Positions 25,458-33,944 are shown, counted from the stretch's first letter. The stretch: 64,000 nucleotides of DNA from CAWAPS01 sp963783945 (GCA_963783945.1 CAWAPS010000002.1:1-64000); one strand, 5' to 3'. A program made the numbers and translations. Notes: a model not told the origin generated them from the sequence alone.

Positions 25458-25762
25458 TACAGCTCCCTCCCGCAGAGCTTGCAGACCCTGACTTTGGTGC
25501 CGTCGGCCTTGATCTCGTAACCGAACCGGACGGCGCCGTCCTTGGGGCAGACCAGAGCCAGGATCGACTCGTGCACGGCCATGTCCTTGTCGATGATGCC
25601 GCCCTTGACCCGGGCCTTGGTCTGGCGCTGGTGCTTCTTGGCCACGTTGATGCCCTCGACGATGACTCTTCCGTCCTTGGGCAGAGTCCGCATCACGACC
25701 CCGCGCTTGGTGCGGTAGGTGCCAGAGAGCACCTCGACGTTGTCACCCTTGCGTATTCTCAT
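25457..25762 (-). CDS. rplX: 50S ribosomal protein L24
   Basis: L24 starts large-subunit assembly. The 101-residue product opens MRIRKGDNVEVLSGTYRTKR, a KOW motif, and has the INVAKKHQRQTKARVKGGII loop. Its C-terminus (GYEIKADGTKVRVCKLCGREL) ends in a CKLC pair, so only two of the four possible cysteine zinc ligands are obvious together with ALVCPKDG upstream, suggesting a zinc site CPxx/CKLC. Confidence 0.95.
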   Translation of the reverse strand: MRIRKGDNVEVLSGTYRTKRGVVMRTLPKDGRVIVEGINVAKKHQRQTKARVKGGIIDKDMAVHESILALVCPKDGAVRFGYEIKADGTKVRVCKLCGREL

Positions 25763-25763
25763 T

Positions 25764-26132
25764 TCAGAGCACCTCCGGAGCGAGTGAGATGATGCGCATG
25801 AACCGCTTGTCTCGCAGTTCCCGGCCGACGGGGCCGAAGATTCGGGTACCGCGCGGTTGTTGCTGGTCGTTGATCAGGACCGCCGCGTTCTCGTCAAATC
25901 GGATATAGCTGCCGTCGGGCCGGCGCTTTTCCTTCTTGGTGCGCACTACGACGCACTTGACCACGTCGCCCTTCTTGACGTTGGCGCCGGGAATGGCGTC
26001 CTTGACGGTCGCCACGAAAATGTCGCCGATCGAGGCGTACCGGCGCTTGGAGCCGCCGAGCACCTTGATGCAGAGGACCTCTTTGGCCCCGGAATTGTCG
26101 GCCACCCGGAGCCGGCTTTCCTGCTGGATCAT
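25764..26132 (-). CDS. rplN: 50S ribosomal protein L14
   Basis: L14 contacts the small subunit through a bridge. The 122-residue product begins MIQQESRLRVADNSGAKEVL and holds GSKRRYASIGDIFVATVKDA and TRIFGPVGRELRDKRFMRII, all conserved. Gap to rplX is one base. Confidence 0.98.
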   Translation of the reverse strand: MIQQESRLRVADNSGAKEVLCIKVLGGSKRRYASIGDIFVATVKDAIPGANVKKGDVVKCVVVRTKKEKRRPDGSYIRFDENAAVLINDQQQPRGTRIFGPVGRELRDKRFMRIISLAPEVL

Positions 26133-26145
26133 CGTCTTTCCCCTG

Positions 26146-26703
26146 TCACTTGGCCCGCTCGAGGACCTCGACGACCCGCCAGCGCTTGAGCTTGGACAGG
26201 GGCCGGGTTTCAGCTACCCGGACCCGGTCACCGATCCGCAGATCGTTGGCGGCGTCATGGGCGTACAGACGCTTGGTCCGCTGGACGGTCTTGGCGTAGC
26301 GGGGATGGCGCACCCGCTCGATGACACCGATCACCGCAGTGCTGTCCATCTTTACCGACAGGACCAGGCCCTCCCGGACCTTGCGCCGGTTGGGGCGGCC
26401 GTCCGGGCCGGCGCCAGCGGACGCAGCCGGGCCGGTGCCTTCTGACGCAGCTGAGCCGGCAACAGGCGCCGCCGGGCTGGCGGAGGGCGACGTAGTCGAG
26501 CCGGCCGTAAGGTCGGACGGCGGGGCACCCGTGGAGGCCGCGTCCGCAGCAGGGGTGTCCGCAACGCCGGCCGAGACCTCGCCGGTCTGGTCCGGCTCGC
26601 CCCCGGCTGGGTCCGTGACCGAACCCTCCGTCTCGTCGGGCCCGCCGGCTTCGGCCGTGGTCTCTTCGGTATCAGCCGTTTCAGGCGTGGTTTCGTCTGC
26701 CAT
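26146..26703 (-). CDS. rpsQ: 30S ribosomal protein S17 with about 100-residue N-terminal extension
   Basis: S17 is a primary 16S rRNA-binding protein, normally 80-95 residues. Here the conserved part begins at RPNRRKVREGLVLSVKMDST near residue 103 and ends KRWRVVEVLERAK. The first 102 residues are Ala/Thr/Glu/Pro/Ser-rich and acidic, starting MADETTPETADTEETTAEAG. They are in frame, begin with an ATG that overlaps the rpmC stop (TGATG), and no standard start with a good ribosome site lies close to the S17 core, so the extension looks real. Its function is unknown; it should be disordered and surface-exposed. Confidence 0.92.
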   Translation of the reverse strand: MADETTPETADTEETTAEAGGPDETEGSVTDPAGGEPDQTGEVSAGVADTPAADAASTGAPPSDLTAGSTTSPSASPAAPVAGSAASEGTGPAASAGAGPDGRPNRRKVREGLVLSVKMDSTAVIGVIERVRHPRYAKTVQRTKRLYAHDAANDLRIGDRVRVAETRPLSKLKRWRVVEVLERAK

Positions 26704-26924
26704 CAGCTCCCGACCTCCGCCGCTTCGGCCGCTTCGATCTCCCGCTCTCTGAGCAACGTCGAGATGCGCGCTACTTCCCTGCGGACCTGGCGCAGGCGGG
26801 CCGAATTGTCCTGCTTGCCGGTGGCCAGCTGGAACCTCAGGTTGAACATTTCGTGCTTGGTTTCGATGAGCTTGTGCTCGAGCTCGTCCAGGGAGAGCTC
26901 GCGCAGTTCTTTGGTCTGGGTCAT
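26703..26924 (-). CDS. rpmC: 50S ribosomal protein L29
   Basis: L29 sits by the exit tunnel and helps dock trigger factor and SRP. The 73-residue helical-hairpin protein starts MTQTKELRELSLDELEHKLI and has the FNLRFQLATGKQDNSARLRQ motif. The ATG overlaps the rplP stop by ATGA. Confidence 0.96.
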   Translation of the reverse strand: MTQTKELRELSLDELEHKLIETKHEMFNLRFQLATGKQDNSARLRQVRREVARISTLLREREIEAAEAAEVGS

Positions 26925-27352
26925 CCGACCTCAACCCCTTCCTGGTTGGCCCTCACCACGACCCGCGCTTTTATGGGCAGCTTCTGGATGGCGCGTTCCA
27001 GCGCCGATCGCCCGAGGGCTTCGTTCACTCCGCCCAGCTCGAAGAGGATGCGCCCCGGCTTCACGACCGCAACCCAGAACTCCGGGTTGCCCTTGCCGGA
27101 CCCCATCCGCGTCTCTGCCGGCTTCGAGGTGACCGGCTTGTCCGGGAAGACCCGGATCCACACCTTGCCACCGCGGCGGACGTGGCGGGTCATGGCAATA
27201 CGGGCGGCCTCTATCTGGCGCGCCGTGATCCATCCGGGCTCCAGGGCCTGGATGCCGTACTCGCCGAAGTTGACCGTGGTCCCGCCCTTGGCCTGACCGG
27301 CGAGGCGGCCTCGCTGTTGCTTGCGGTGCTTGACCTTCCGAGGCATCAACAT
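26921..27352 (-). CDS. rplP: 50S ribosomal protein L16
   Basis: L16 organises the A site of the large subunit. The 143-residue product contains MPRKVKHRKQQRGRLAGQAK and GKVWIRVFPDKPVTSKPAET and the RMGSGKGNPEFWVAVVKPGR loop. Two ATGs (27352 and 27346) are possible; GAAGGA precedes the first by about nine bases and I use it. It starts two bases after the rpsC stop. Confidence 0.96.
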   Translation of the reverse strand: MLMPRKVKHRKQQRGRLAGQAKGGTTVNFGEYGIQALEPGWITARQIEAARIAMTRHVRRGGKVWIRVFPDKPVTSKPAETRMGSGKGNPEFWVAVVKPGRILFELGGVNEALGRSALERAIQKLPIKARVVVRANQEGVEVG

Positions 27353-27354
27353 CG

Positions 27355-28284
27355 CTACACGTCCTTCGGAAAGTGGGGAGTCTCGTGGTGGTCGCCCCTC
27401 GTTCGCCGCTCTATGTCCTCCTCCTCGGCGAGGAGACGCTCGAAATCGGGGTCGACATTGACGATCGGCCTTTCCTCGTCGGCCGGGGGCTCGGGCGGGG
27501 TCTCGGCCGCCGGGGGCGCCGATCCCGGTTCGCCCAGGTCGGGCCGGCGGCGGCCGCCTCCGGCCGTAACGACCCGGCGGGGCCGGGCCTGACCCGAGGT
27601 TTCACCCACGGCCATGGCGGCCTCGCGGCTGATCTTGTCCTCGCCGGAGGTCTTGTACGGGAGGATGTCACCCTTGTAGATCCAGACCTTGACGCCGATG
27701 CGGCCGTAGGTGGTTCGAGCCTCCCGGAAGCCGTAGTCGATGTCGGCCCGGAGGGTGTGCAGAGGCACCCGTCCTTCGCGGTAGAACTCGCGGCGCGACA
27801 TCTCCGCCCCACCCAGGCGGCCGGCGCATTGCACCCGGATGCCCAGAGCGCCCGCTTTTTGGACGGTCTGGACCGTCCGCTTCATGGCCCGCCGGAAGCT
27901 GACCCGGCCCGTGAGCTGATCAGCGATCCCCTGAGCCATGAGCGCGGCGTCGAGCTCGGGCTGCTTGATCTCCTGGATGTTGAGCTGAACCTTCGGGTTC
28001 TTGGTGATCTCGGCCAGCTTCGTGCGCAGCCGGTCGGCCTCAGCGCCGCGGCGACCGATCACGATGCCCGGGCGGGCGGTGTGGACGTCGATGCGCAGCC
28101 GGTCTCTCGTCCGCTCGATCTCGATGCGGCTGACGGCCGCCCGCTCGAGCTGGCTGGTCAGGTAGTCCCGTATCTTCCAGTCCTCGACGAGGTAGTCCTT
28201 GTAGTCACGGTCGTTGAACCACCGCGACTTCCAGTCCGTGGTGACCCCTAGGCGGAACCCGTACGGGTTGACCTTCTGGCCCAT
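27355..28284 (-). CDS. rpsC: 30S ribosomal protein S3 with C-terminal extension
   Basis: S3 is at the mRNA entry tunnel and has helicase activity with S4 and S5. The conserved part (MGQKVNPYGFRLGVTTDWKS, the KH motif GIVIGRRGAEADRLR and YGRIGVKVWIYKGDILPY) ends near residue 215. About 80-95 further residues are a low-complexity Gly/Pro/Glu stretch that ends ERLLAEEEDIERRTRGDHHE and TPHFPKDV. The final 30 residues look helical and non-random, so they may be a conserved lineage motif rather than filler. Confidence 0.95.
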   Translation of the reverse strand: MGQKVNPYGFRLGVTTDWKSRWFNDRDYKDYLVEDWKIRDYLTSQLERAAVSRIEIERTRDRLRIDVHTARPGIVIGRRGAEADRLRTKLAEITKNPKVQLNIQEIKQPELDAALMAQGIADQLTGRVSFRRAMKRTVQTVQKAGALGIRVQCAGRLGGAEMSRREFYREGRVPLHTLRADIDYGFREARTTYGRIGVKVWIYKGDILPYKTSGEDKISREAAMAVGETSGQARPRRVVTAGGGRRRPDLGEPGSAPPAAETPPEPPADEERPIVNVDPDFERLLAEEEDIERRTRGDHHETPHFPKDV

Positions 28285-28545
28285 CTAGTCCTCTTCTCCC
28301 TCGTCCTCAGCCGCTCGGCCGGCCGAGACGTCCTTCTCAACTTCGTTGGTGGTCTCCCCGTCATCTGCGCCCGCTTCGGCGATCGCCGACTCCGCCTGCG
28401 GCTCGGTCTCGGTCTCCGTCTCGGGCGCTGGTACATCCGACTCGGCGGCGCCGGCCCGGGTGGGCTCCCCCTCGGCCCCGTCCTCGCCAGCTTCGTCTCC
28501 GGCCTCGCCGTCACCTGCTTCCGCGTCGGCGTCGGTCGAGCTCAC
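28285..28545 (-). other. Out-of-frame acidic coding tail, probably the C-terminus of L22
   Basis: An open frame of 86 residues from GTG 28545 reads VSSTDADAEAGDGEAGDEAG and ends AAEDEGEED directly before the rpsC ATG. It is very acidic. Upstream in the same frame the sequence reads HDHDETEET, continuing the composition of the L22 tail (EDDHDH). I therefore think it is the end of rplV displaced by a single missing base near 28563-28590; the sum 28285-29099 is 815 bases, one short of a multiple of three. A separate small acidic protein translated from the overlapping GTGA is the alternative. Confidence 0.6.
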
Positions 28546-29099
28546 CGTCTCTTCCGTCTCGTCGTGGTCGTGGTATGGTCGTGATCGTCCTCACCGGCGT
28601 CGAGCGCCTGCACGCCGCGCCGCCGATCGGCCCGGTTGCGGTTGTCCCCCTCGGCCCGGCGGGCCCCGGCCACCCGGCGGGATCGCTGCGCCAGCCGCTC
28701 GGCCCGTCGCCGGGCCTGGAGCCGTTCGAGCCGGTCCAGGGGTAGACGGCTGACGATCACGGTGATGTGGCTGGTCCGCTTGCGGATGCGGGTGGCCCGG
28801 CCCCGGGCTCGGGGCCGCCACCTCTTGATCGTTGTCCCTTCGTCGGCGAAACACGCCGAGACGTAGAGCTCCTCGGAGTCGAGCTCGTCGTTGTTCTCGG
28901 CGTTGGCGATCGCCGAATGCAGAACCTTGCCGACGACGATGGCCGCGTCCCGGTCGGAGAACCGGAGGATGTCCTCGGCCTCGTGAACCGGCTTGCCCCG
29001 GATCAGGTCGAGAACCTCACGGACCTTGTACGGCGATATGCGGGCGTGCCGCAGGACGGCCCGCGTCCCGTCGCGCTCGTTGGTCTTGGGACCGGTCAC
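28542..29099 (-). CDS. rplV: 50S ribosomal protein L22 (probable frameshift in C-terminal tail)
   Basis: L22 lines the exit tunnel. Its conserved part begins VLRHARISPYKVREVLDLIR and includes SACFADEGTTIKRWRPRARG and ITVIVSRL, ending near residue 120. The following basic segment (LERLQARRRAERLAQRSRR) is longer than usual. In this frame the end reads GEDDHDH, then TTTTTRRKRR and TGA; the latter looks like an out-of-frame reading of HDHDETEE. The GTG start overlaps the rpsS stop (GTGA). If the frameshift is removed the protein would be about 271 residues, with a long acidic tail. Confidence 0.93.
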   Translation of the reverse strand: MTGPKTNERDGTRAVLRHARISPYKVREVLDLIRGKPVHEAEDILRFSDRDAAIVVGKVLHSAIANAENNDELDSEELYVSACFADEGTTIKRWRPRARGRATRIRKRTSHITVIVSRLPLDRLERLQARRRAERLAQRSRRVAGARRAEGDNRNRADRRRGVQALDAGEDDHDHTTTTTRRKRR

Positions 29100-29374
29100 C
29101 GCCGCCCCTGACGCTCTTGGCCGGCGTGGTAGCGGAACGTCCGGGTCGGGGCGAACTCCCCGAGCTTGTGACCCACCATCGACTCGGTTATGTACACCGG
29201 GACGTGCTTGCGGCCGTCGTGGACGGCGATGGTGTGACCCACCATGTCGGGGATGATCGTCGATCGTCTCGACCAGGTCTTGATGACCCTCTTCTCGTTG
29301 CGGGTGTTCAGGTCGTCGACCTTCTTCAGCAGGTGGTCGTCGACGAACGGGCCCTTCTTCAGGCTACGGGGCAT
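29096..29374 (-). CDS. rpsS: 30S ribosomal protein S19
   Basis: S19 in the head bridges to L5 and tRNA. The 92-residue product reads MPRSLKKGPFVDDHLLKKVD with the TWSRRSTIIPDMVGHTIAVH and VGHKLGEFAPTRTFRYHAG motifs. It starts six bases after rplB. Confidence 0.98.
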   Translation of the reverse strand: MPRSLKKGPFVDDHLLKKVDDLNTRNEKRVIKTWSRRSTIIPDMVGHTIAVHDGRKHVPVYITESMVGHKLGEFAPTRTFRYHAGQERQGRR

Positions 29375-29380
29375 GGCTGA

Positions 29381-30217
29381 TTACCTCCGGGCGCCGCGCG
29401 TGCGCCGGCGGCGGACGATGAGCTTCTCGGACGGCTTGGTGCGATCCCGGGTGCGGCCCTCCGGTTTGCCCCACGGGGACACCGGGTGGCGACCTCCTGA
29501 CGATTTGCCCTCGCCACCACCGAGGGGGTGATCGACCGGGTTCATAGCCACCCCACGGGTCTGCGGGCGAACGCCTTTCCAACGGTTACGCCCGGCCTTG
29601 CCGATGCTGACCAGCTCGGCCTCGGCGTTGCCCACCTCGCCGAGAGTGGCCCGGCAGTCGATCGGCACCCGGCGCATCTCGGTCGAGGGGAGGCGGAGGG
29701 TGGCGTAGGCCCCCTCCTTGGCGACCAGTTGCACGCTCATGCCGGCGCCCCGGGCGATCTTGCCCCCGCCTCCCGGCTTGAGCTCCACGTTGTGCACCAC
29801 CGAACCGACCGGTATGAACCGCATGGGCAGAGCGTTGCCGGGCCGGATGTCGGACCCCTGACCGCTCTGGAGGACGTCCCCGACCCCCACCCGGGCCGGG
29901 GCCAGGATGTAGCGCTTCTCTCCGTCGTGGTAGTGGAGCAGGGCGATGCGGGCGTTGCGGTTGGGGTCGTACTCGATGGCCGCTACCGTGGCGGGAACCC
30001 CGTCCTTGTTGCGCTTGAAGTCGACGAGTCGGTACTGCTGCTTGTGGCCGCCGCCCCTGTGGCGGGCGGTTTTGCGACCGTAGGCGTTGCGCCCTCCGGT
30101 TGTCGGCTTCGGGGCGACCAGCCGCTTCTCCGGACGCGTCTTGGTGATCTCGCTGAAATCGGAAACCGATTGGAACCGGCGGCCCGCGCTGGTCGGCTTG
30201 CGCTTGCGTAGAGGCAT
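29381..30217 (-). CDS. rplB: 50S ribosomal protein L2
   Basis: L2 is at the peptidyl-transferase centre and bridges the subunits. The 278-residue product has the conserved NPVDHPLGGGEGKSSGGRHP segment with the functionally important His, plus KRNKDGVPATVAAIEYDPNR. It follows rplW by two bases and is normal in length. Confidence 0.98.
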   Translation of the reverse strand: MPLRKRKPTSAGRRFQSVSDFSEITKTRPEKRLVAPKPTTGGRNAYGRKTARHRGGGHKQQYRLVDFKRNKDGVPATVAAIEYDPNRNARIALLHYHDGEKRYILAPARVGVGDVLQSGQGSDIRPGNALPMRFIPVGSVVHNVELKPGGGGKIARGAGMSVQLVAKEGAYATLRLPSTEMRRVPIDCRATLGEVGNAEAELVSIGKAGRNRWKGVRPQTRGVAMNPVDHPLGGGEGKSSGGRHPVSPWGKPEGRTRDRTKPSEKLIVRRRRTRGARR

Positions 30218-30219
30218 CC

Positions 30220-30513
30220 TCAGTTCCCCTCGAACAGCGGGATGTTCTGACCGGTGGCCAGGGTCACCAGGGCGCGCTTGGTGTCGGACCGCTTCCCATA
30301 GGTCGACTTTCCCCGGTTGCGCTTGCGCTTGCCGGGTCGGTTGAGGGTGTTGACCTTGACCACGTCGACGCCGAAGATCGTCTCCACCGCGTGGCGGATC
30401 TCGACCTTGTTGGCGTCGGGGGCGACGATGAAGGTGTACACCCCCTGGTCCAGCAGCCCGTACGACTTCTCCGACACGACCGGGCGGATGATGACGTCTC
30501 GGGGATCACTCAT
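30220..30513 (-). CDS. rplW: 50S ribosomal protein L23
   Basis: L23 sits at the exit tunnel as the docking site for trigger factor. ATG 30513 (MSDPRDVIIRPVVSEKSYGL) gives 97 residues; a longer in-frame upstream reading belongs to the rplD region. GVDVVKVNTLNRPGKRKRNR is the RNA-binding loop. It overlaps the rplD stop by eight bases. Confidence 0.96.
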   Translation of the reverse strand: MSDPRDVIIRPVVSEKSYGLLDQGVYTFIVAPDANKVEIRHAVETIFGVDVVKVNTLNRPGKRKRNRGKSTYGKRSDTKRALVTLATGQNIPLFEGN

Positions 30514-31360
30514 CTTCGTCGTCCTCCTCTTCAGTCTCCTCTGCCCCGCCGGATTCATCTGCCGCGACCGGCCCGTCCGCCACCGCGTCGGTCGGGCCTT
30601 GCTCAGCGGCGGGCGCCTGCTCAGCAGCCGGCTCGTCCGCCCCGGCGTCCGCCGCTGCCTGCTCATCCACCGCCGCCCGGTCGTTCACTTCAGTCTCTTC
30701 TCTCGCTACCGCCGCCTCGTTTGCCGGCTCGGGCGCCTCCCCTGTGACGCCACCACCGGGAAGGGTTTCGCTCGTGAATACGATCCAGTCGTTGCACAGC
30801 ACGTCGTAGGCATTGAGCTCACCGACGAGCAGCGCCTGGACCCGAGGCAGGTTGCGGAATGACTTGTAGGCGTTCCCATCCTGACGGGAAAGGACCACCA
30901 GCACCCGGCCGTCCAGGCCCAGGGCCTCCAGCGCCGCTTTGGCATCGCGGGTGCTCGGCACCTCCCAGGGCCAAGACGCCACGACCGCGACCCTGCCCTC
31001 GGAGGCTCGGTCTGAGAGGGCCGAACGCAGGGCCAGTTGGATCATCTTCCGCGGCGTCTTCTGGCGGTAGCTGCGCGGCTTGGGGCCGAGCGCGATCCCG
31101 CCTCCGGTGAAGTGCGGCGCCCGTTCCGAACCCTGACGGGCCCGCCCTGTCCCCTTCTGTTTGAAGGGCTTCTTGCCGCCACCGGACACCTCAGCTCGGG
31201 TCTTGGTGCTCTGCGTGCCGGCCCGGGCCGCCGCCAGCTGGGCCGTCACCACCTGGTGCAGGACCGCCACGTTCGGCTGGATGCCAAAGATCGCCTCGTC
31301 CAGCCCGACCGAACCGGTCGTGGCCCCGCTGACGTCGCGCAGCTCGAAGGAGAGACTCAC
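30506..31360 (-). CDS. rplD: 50S ribosomal protein L4 with acidic C-terminal extension
   Basis: L4 binds 23S rRNA near the tunnel and in some bacteria represses the S10 operon. The core (about residues 1-200) has SGGGKKPFKQKGTGRARQGS and ALRSALSDRASEGRV. After CNDWIVFTSETL a tail of about 84 residues follows, rich in Ala, Glu, Asp and Pro, ending GGAEETEEEDDEDE. The tail is in frame, so a real, likely disordered acidic extension is inferred. GTG start overlaps the rplC stop (GTGA). Confidence 0.95.
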   Translation of the reverse strand: MSLSFELRDVSGATTGSVGLDEAIFGIQPNVAVLHQVVTAQLAAARAGTQSTKTRAEVSGGGKKPFKQKGTGRARQGSERAPHFTGGGIALGPKPRSYRQKTPRKMIQLALRSALSDRASEGRVAVVASWPWEVPSTRDAKAALEALGLDGRVLVVLSRQDGNAYKSFRNLPRVQALLVGELNAYDVLCNDWIVFTSETLPGGGVTGEAPEPANEAAVAREETEVNDRAAVDEQAAADAGADEPAAEQAPAAEQGPTDAVADGPVAADESGGAEETEEEDDEDE

Positions 31361-32001
31361 TGCGCACCTCCCTTGACCGCATCACGGATGAGCACCAGGC
31401 CGCCTCGTGGTCCGGGGACCGAACCCTTGATGAGCAGCAGGTCGCGTTCGGCGTCGGCCTTGACCACCTCGAGGTTCAGGGTCGTGACCTTCGCCGAACC
31501 GTATTGGCCGGCCATTCTGGTGCCCTTGAACACCCTGGCCGGCGTGGCGCACGCCCCGATCGATCCCGGGGCCCGGTGATGCTTATGGTTGCCGTGGCTG
31601 GCGCCTTGGCCTTTGAAGTTGTGCCGCTTCATCCCGCCGCTGAACCCCTTGCCTTTGCTGATCGCAGTGACGTCAACCTTGTCGCCGGCGCTCAGGAGAT
31701 CCACGGTCAGCTCGTCACCGACCGCGTATTCGGCCGCAGAGGGGACGCGCAGCTCGATCAGCCGCTTCCCGGGGTCGACATTGGCGACCTCGTAGTGACC
31801 GGCTTCGGGTTTGTTGAGGGTGCGGGCCTGGCGTGAGCCGTACGTGACCTGCACGGCCGAGTAGCCGTCGCGCTCCTCGGTCTTCCGCTGAACGACGCGC
31901 ACCGGTGCGACCCGAACGATCGTCACCGCGATGGCGCGGTTCTGGTCGTCCCAGACCTGGCTCATGCCGACTTTTTCGCCGACTATCGCTTTCGATGGCA
32001 C
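31357..32001 (-). CDS. rplC: 50S ribosomal protein L3
   Basis: L3 reaches the peptidyl-transferase centre. GTG 32001 gives VPSKAIVGEKVGMSQVWDDQ, the family start, preceded by AGGAAAGAG; an ATG 14 codons upstream has no support. ISKGKGFSGGMKRHNFKGQG and GNHKHHRAPGSIGACATPAR are the conserved core. It is the first gene of the block running to adk, because an oppositely oriented gene separates it from rpsJ. Confidence 0.96.
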   Translation of the reverse strand: MPSKAIVGEKVGMSQVWDDQNRAIAVTIVRVAPVRVVQRKTEERDGYSAVQVTYGSRQARTLNKPEAGHYEVANVDPGKRLIELRVPSAAEYAVGDELTVDLLSAGDKVDVTAISKGKGFSGGMKRHNFKGQGASHGNHKHHRAPGSIGACATPARVFKGTRMAGQYGSAKVTTLNLEVVKADAERDLLLIKGSVPGPRGGLVLIRDAVKGGAQ

Positions 32002-32194
32002 AGCTGACTCTTTCCTGGGCTCGTGGCGGAGGCAGCGGGCCAAACCCGCAAAGGTTGGACCGGCAGCCTCGCACGCGGACGCTCCGCCCGGTTACCCGAG
32101 CGGAGCGCTCGATTGGTTCTGCCGCGGGGTCTCCTTGTGACCTGAAATCAGACCGTTCGGACACCCGCGGACGTCGGTTCTGCGACAGCCGGTC

Positions 32195-32200
32195 AGTATA
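32195..32200 (-). promoter_or_regulatory. Possible -10 element for the rplC operon
   Basis: TATACT on the minus strand, 32195-32200, about 190 bases before rplC, is a good -10 match but no clear -35 sequence lies 16-18 bases upstream. The 200-base region 32002-32235 must hold a promoter for rplC because the upstream gene is on the other strand. It also has a long leader, a possible site of L4-type autoregulation (inference). Confidence 0.25.
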
Positions 32201-32235
32201 GCCGGTGTGGCGGGGGCGCCGGCTAGGACGCCCAG

Positions 32236-33579
32236 TTGCCGCCGATGGAAGCGGACCCCGTGGCGATCGTACAGACTGGCCGGATGCCGCAGTCCCTCGC
32301 CCCTCCCCCCGTGACGGTCGGCAACCGCCGGATCGTGGCACCGAGCGTGGAACGGATCCAGGCGTCGCTCCGCTTCGACGTTCAGGCCCGCGAGGCCTCG
32401 GGGCAGGCGACGATCGACTTCGCCGCGGGCAGCGTCGACGGCTGCCCGGCCCTCGACCTGCGCCAGGAGGTCGAATGGGTCCGTCTCGACGGGCAGAAGC
32501 TGACGGCCGACGACTTCGCCCCGACCGACGTCGGCGGAGGAGCGGGGGCGGCCGTGCGGGTGCTCGACCGGACGCTCGAGAGCGGCAGCAGGCACGTCCT
32601 GGAAGTCGGTTACGCAGTCGGCACCCCTGACGCCAACGACGCCCAGCCCCTTGGATGGGTGGAAGGGGGCGTGCGCTTCGACTTCTGGATGTCGGACCTG
32701 AGCCCGGGGCGCTACCTCGAGATGTGGATCCCCGCCCCCTTGATTCACGACCGGTTCGCCCTCAACCTCGACGTCGAGCTGCTCAACAACGACCGGGTCC
32801 ACACCCTCGTCGCCAACACCGCGGGAGTCGACGCCGAGAGCGGAGGCCGCCGTTGGGCCCTGTGCTATCCGGCCCATTTCACCGCGCTGTCACCCATGCT
32901 CGTGGTCGCTCCGGCGGACATGCTCGAAACCCGGCGCAGCGCCCTTACCATCCCGGGTCGAGACCGGTCGCTGGGGCTGGTGTGCGCCCGCCACACCGAA
33001 ACCGACGCCGATCTCCCCGGCTGCGAAGCCGATATCAAGGCGTGGCTGACCTACCTGGCGTGCCGCTACGAGCCGTGGGTGCACGGCGACACGTTCTGGG
33101 CGGTGGTGTGGGGCCCCGGCCGAGGCATGGAGTACGACGGCGCCACCACCGCGGCCGTCGGCGCTCTCGAGCACGAGGTATTTCACAGCTGGTTCGGTCG
33201 GGGGATCAAGCCGGCCCGGGCGGCCGACGGCTGGATCGACGAAGCGTTCACCAGCTGGTCGACGGCCTCGCGACGGGTCGAACAGCCCCGCTTCGACGCC
33301 AGCGATCTCGGCCTGGACGAGCCGCCGGTGACGCTCTACCCTCCGCACCCCTGGGCCCGCCACACGCCAATCGAGGCCTACCAGCAGGGGTCCCGCTTGT
33401 TCTCAGGGCTGGCCGCCCTGATCGGAGGGCCCCACCGCCTGCGGGCCGCGATGGCGGACTGGTACCGGGCCAACGCCGGCGGGTTGGTGACCACCGACGG
33501 GCTCGGCGCCCACCTGAAGACATGGTCAGGAGTGGACATCGGGCCCTGGTGGGCCCGCTACGTGCACGGTCGGGGCTGA
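32236..33579 (+). CDS. M1-like zinc metallopeptidase (gluzincin)
   Basis: The 447-residue protein resembles the M1 aminopeptidase fold. Residues near 310-340 hold the zinc motif HEVFHSW followed by WIDEAFTSW, where the second Glu supplies the third zinc ligand. GRGMEYDGA before it resembles the exopeptidase GxMEN motif but has Tyr in place of Asn. The N-terminal part is beta-rich. No signal peptide is obvious from ATG 32236; ATG 32284 is an alternative start. It is on the plus strand between rpsJ and rplC, an unusual insertion in the S10 block. Peptidase activity is predicted, substrate unknown. Confidence 0.75.
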   Translation: MPPMEADPVAIVQTGRMPQSLAPPPVTVGNRRIVAPSVERIQASLRFDVQAREASGQATIDFAAGSVDGCPALDLRQEVEWVRLDGQKLTADDFAPTDVGGGAGAAVRVLDRTLESGSRHVLEVGYAVGTPDANDAQPLGWVEGGVRFDFWMSDLSPGRYLEMWIPAPLIHDRFALNLDVELLNNDRVHTLVANTAGVDAESGGRRWALCYPAHFTALSPMLVVAPADMLETRRSALTIPGRDRSLGLVCARHTETDADLPGCEADIKAWLTYLACRYEPWVHGDTFWAVVWGPGRGMEYDGATTAAVGALEHEVFHSWFGRGIKPARAADGWIDEAFTSWSTASRRVEQPRFDASDLGLDEPPVTLYPPHPWARHTPIEAYQQGSRLFSGLAALIGGPHRLRAAMADWYRANAGGLVTTDGLGAHLKTWSGVDIGPWWARYVHGRG

Positions 33580-33617
33580 CCGGTCCTCGGCGACAAGCGC
33601 GAGGCCCCGGCCCCTGG

Positions 33618-33944
33618 CTAGTTGGTCTGTATTTTGATCTCGATGTCGACGCCCGCCGGCAACTCGATGCGCTGCAGGGAGTCGACCGTCTTCGGAGTGT
33701 GCTCCACGATGTCGAGCAGCCGCTTGTGCACCCGCATCTCGAAGTGCTCGCGGCTGTCCTTGTACTTGTGAGGTGACCGAATCACCGTGAAGCGGCTTCG
33801 CTCGGTCGGCAGAGGCACCGGTCCCCGCACCTTGGCCTGGGTGCGCAGCACGGTCTCCACGATCTTCTTGGTGGACTGGTCGAGGATCTCATGGTCGTAC
33901 GCCTTCAGGCGGATACGGATGCGCTGCTTGTTGCCGTCAGCCAC
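33618..33944 (-). CDS. rpsJ: 30S ribosomal protein S10
   Basis: S10 works in the small-subunit head and in NusB-dependent antitermination. The 108-residue product has KQRIRIRLKAYDHEILDQST and RSPHKYKDSREHFEMRVHKR. It follows tuf by about 100 bases. Normally rpsJ leads directly into rplC; here its transcript meets the stop of the plus-strand peptidase gene (38 bp gap), so rpsJ ends the rpsL-G-fusA-tuf-rpsJ unit. Confidence 0.97.
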   Translation of the reverse strand: MADGNKQRIRIRLKAYDHEILDQSTKKIVETVLRTQAKVRGPVPLPTERSRFTVIRSPHKYKDSREHFEMRVHKRLLDIVEHTPKTVDSLQRIELPAGVDIEIKIQTN

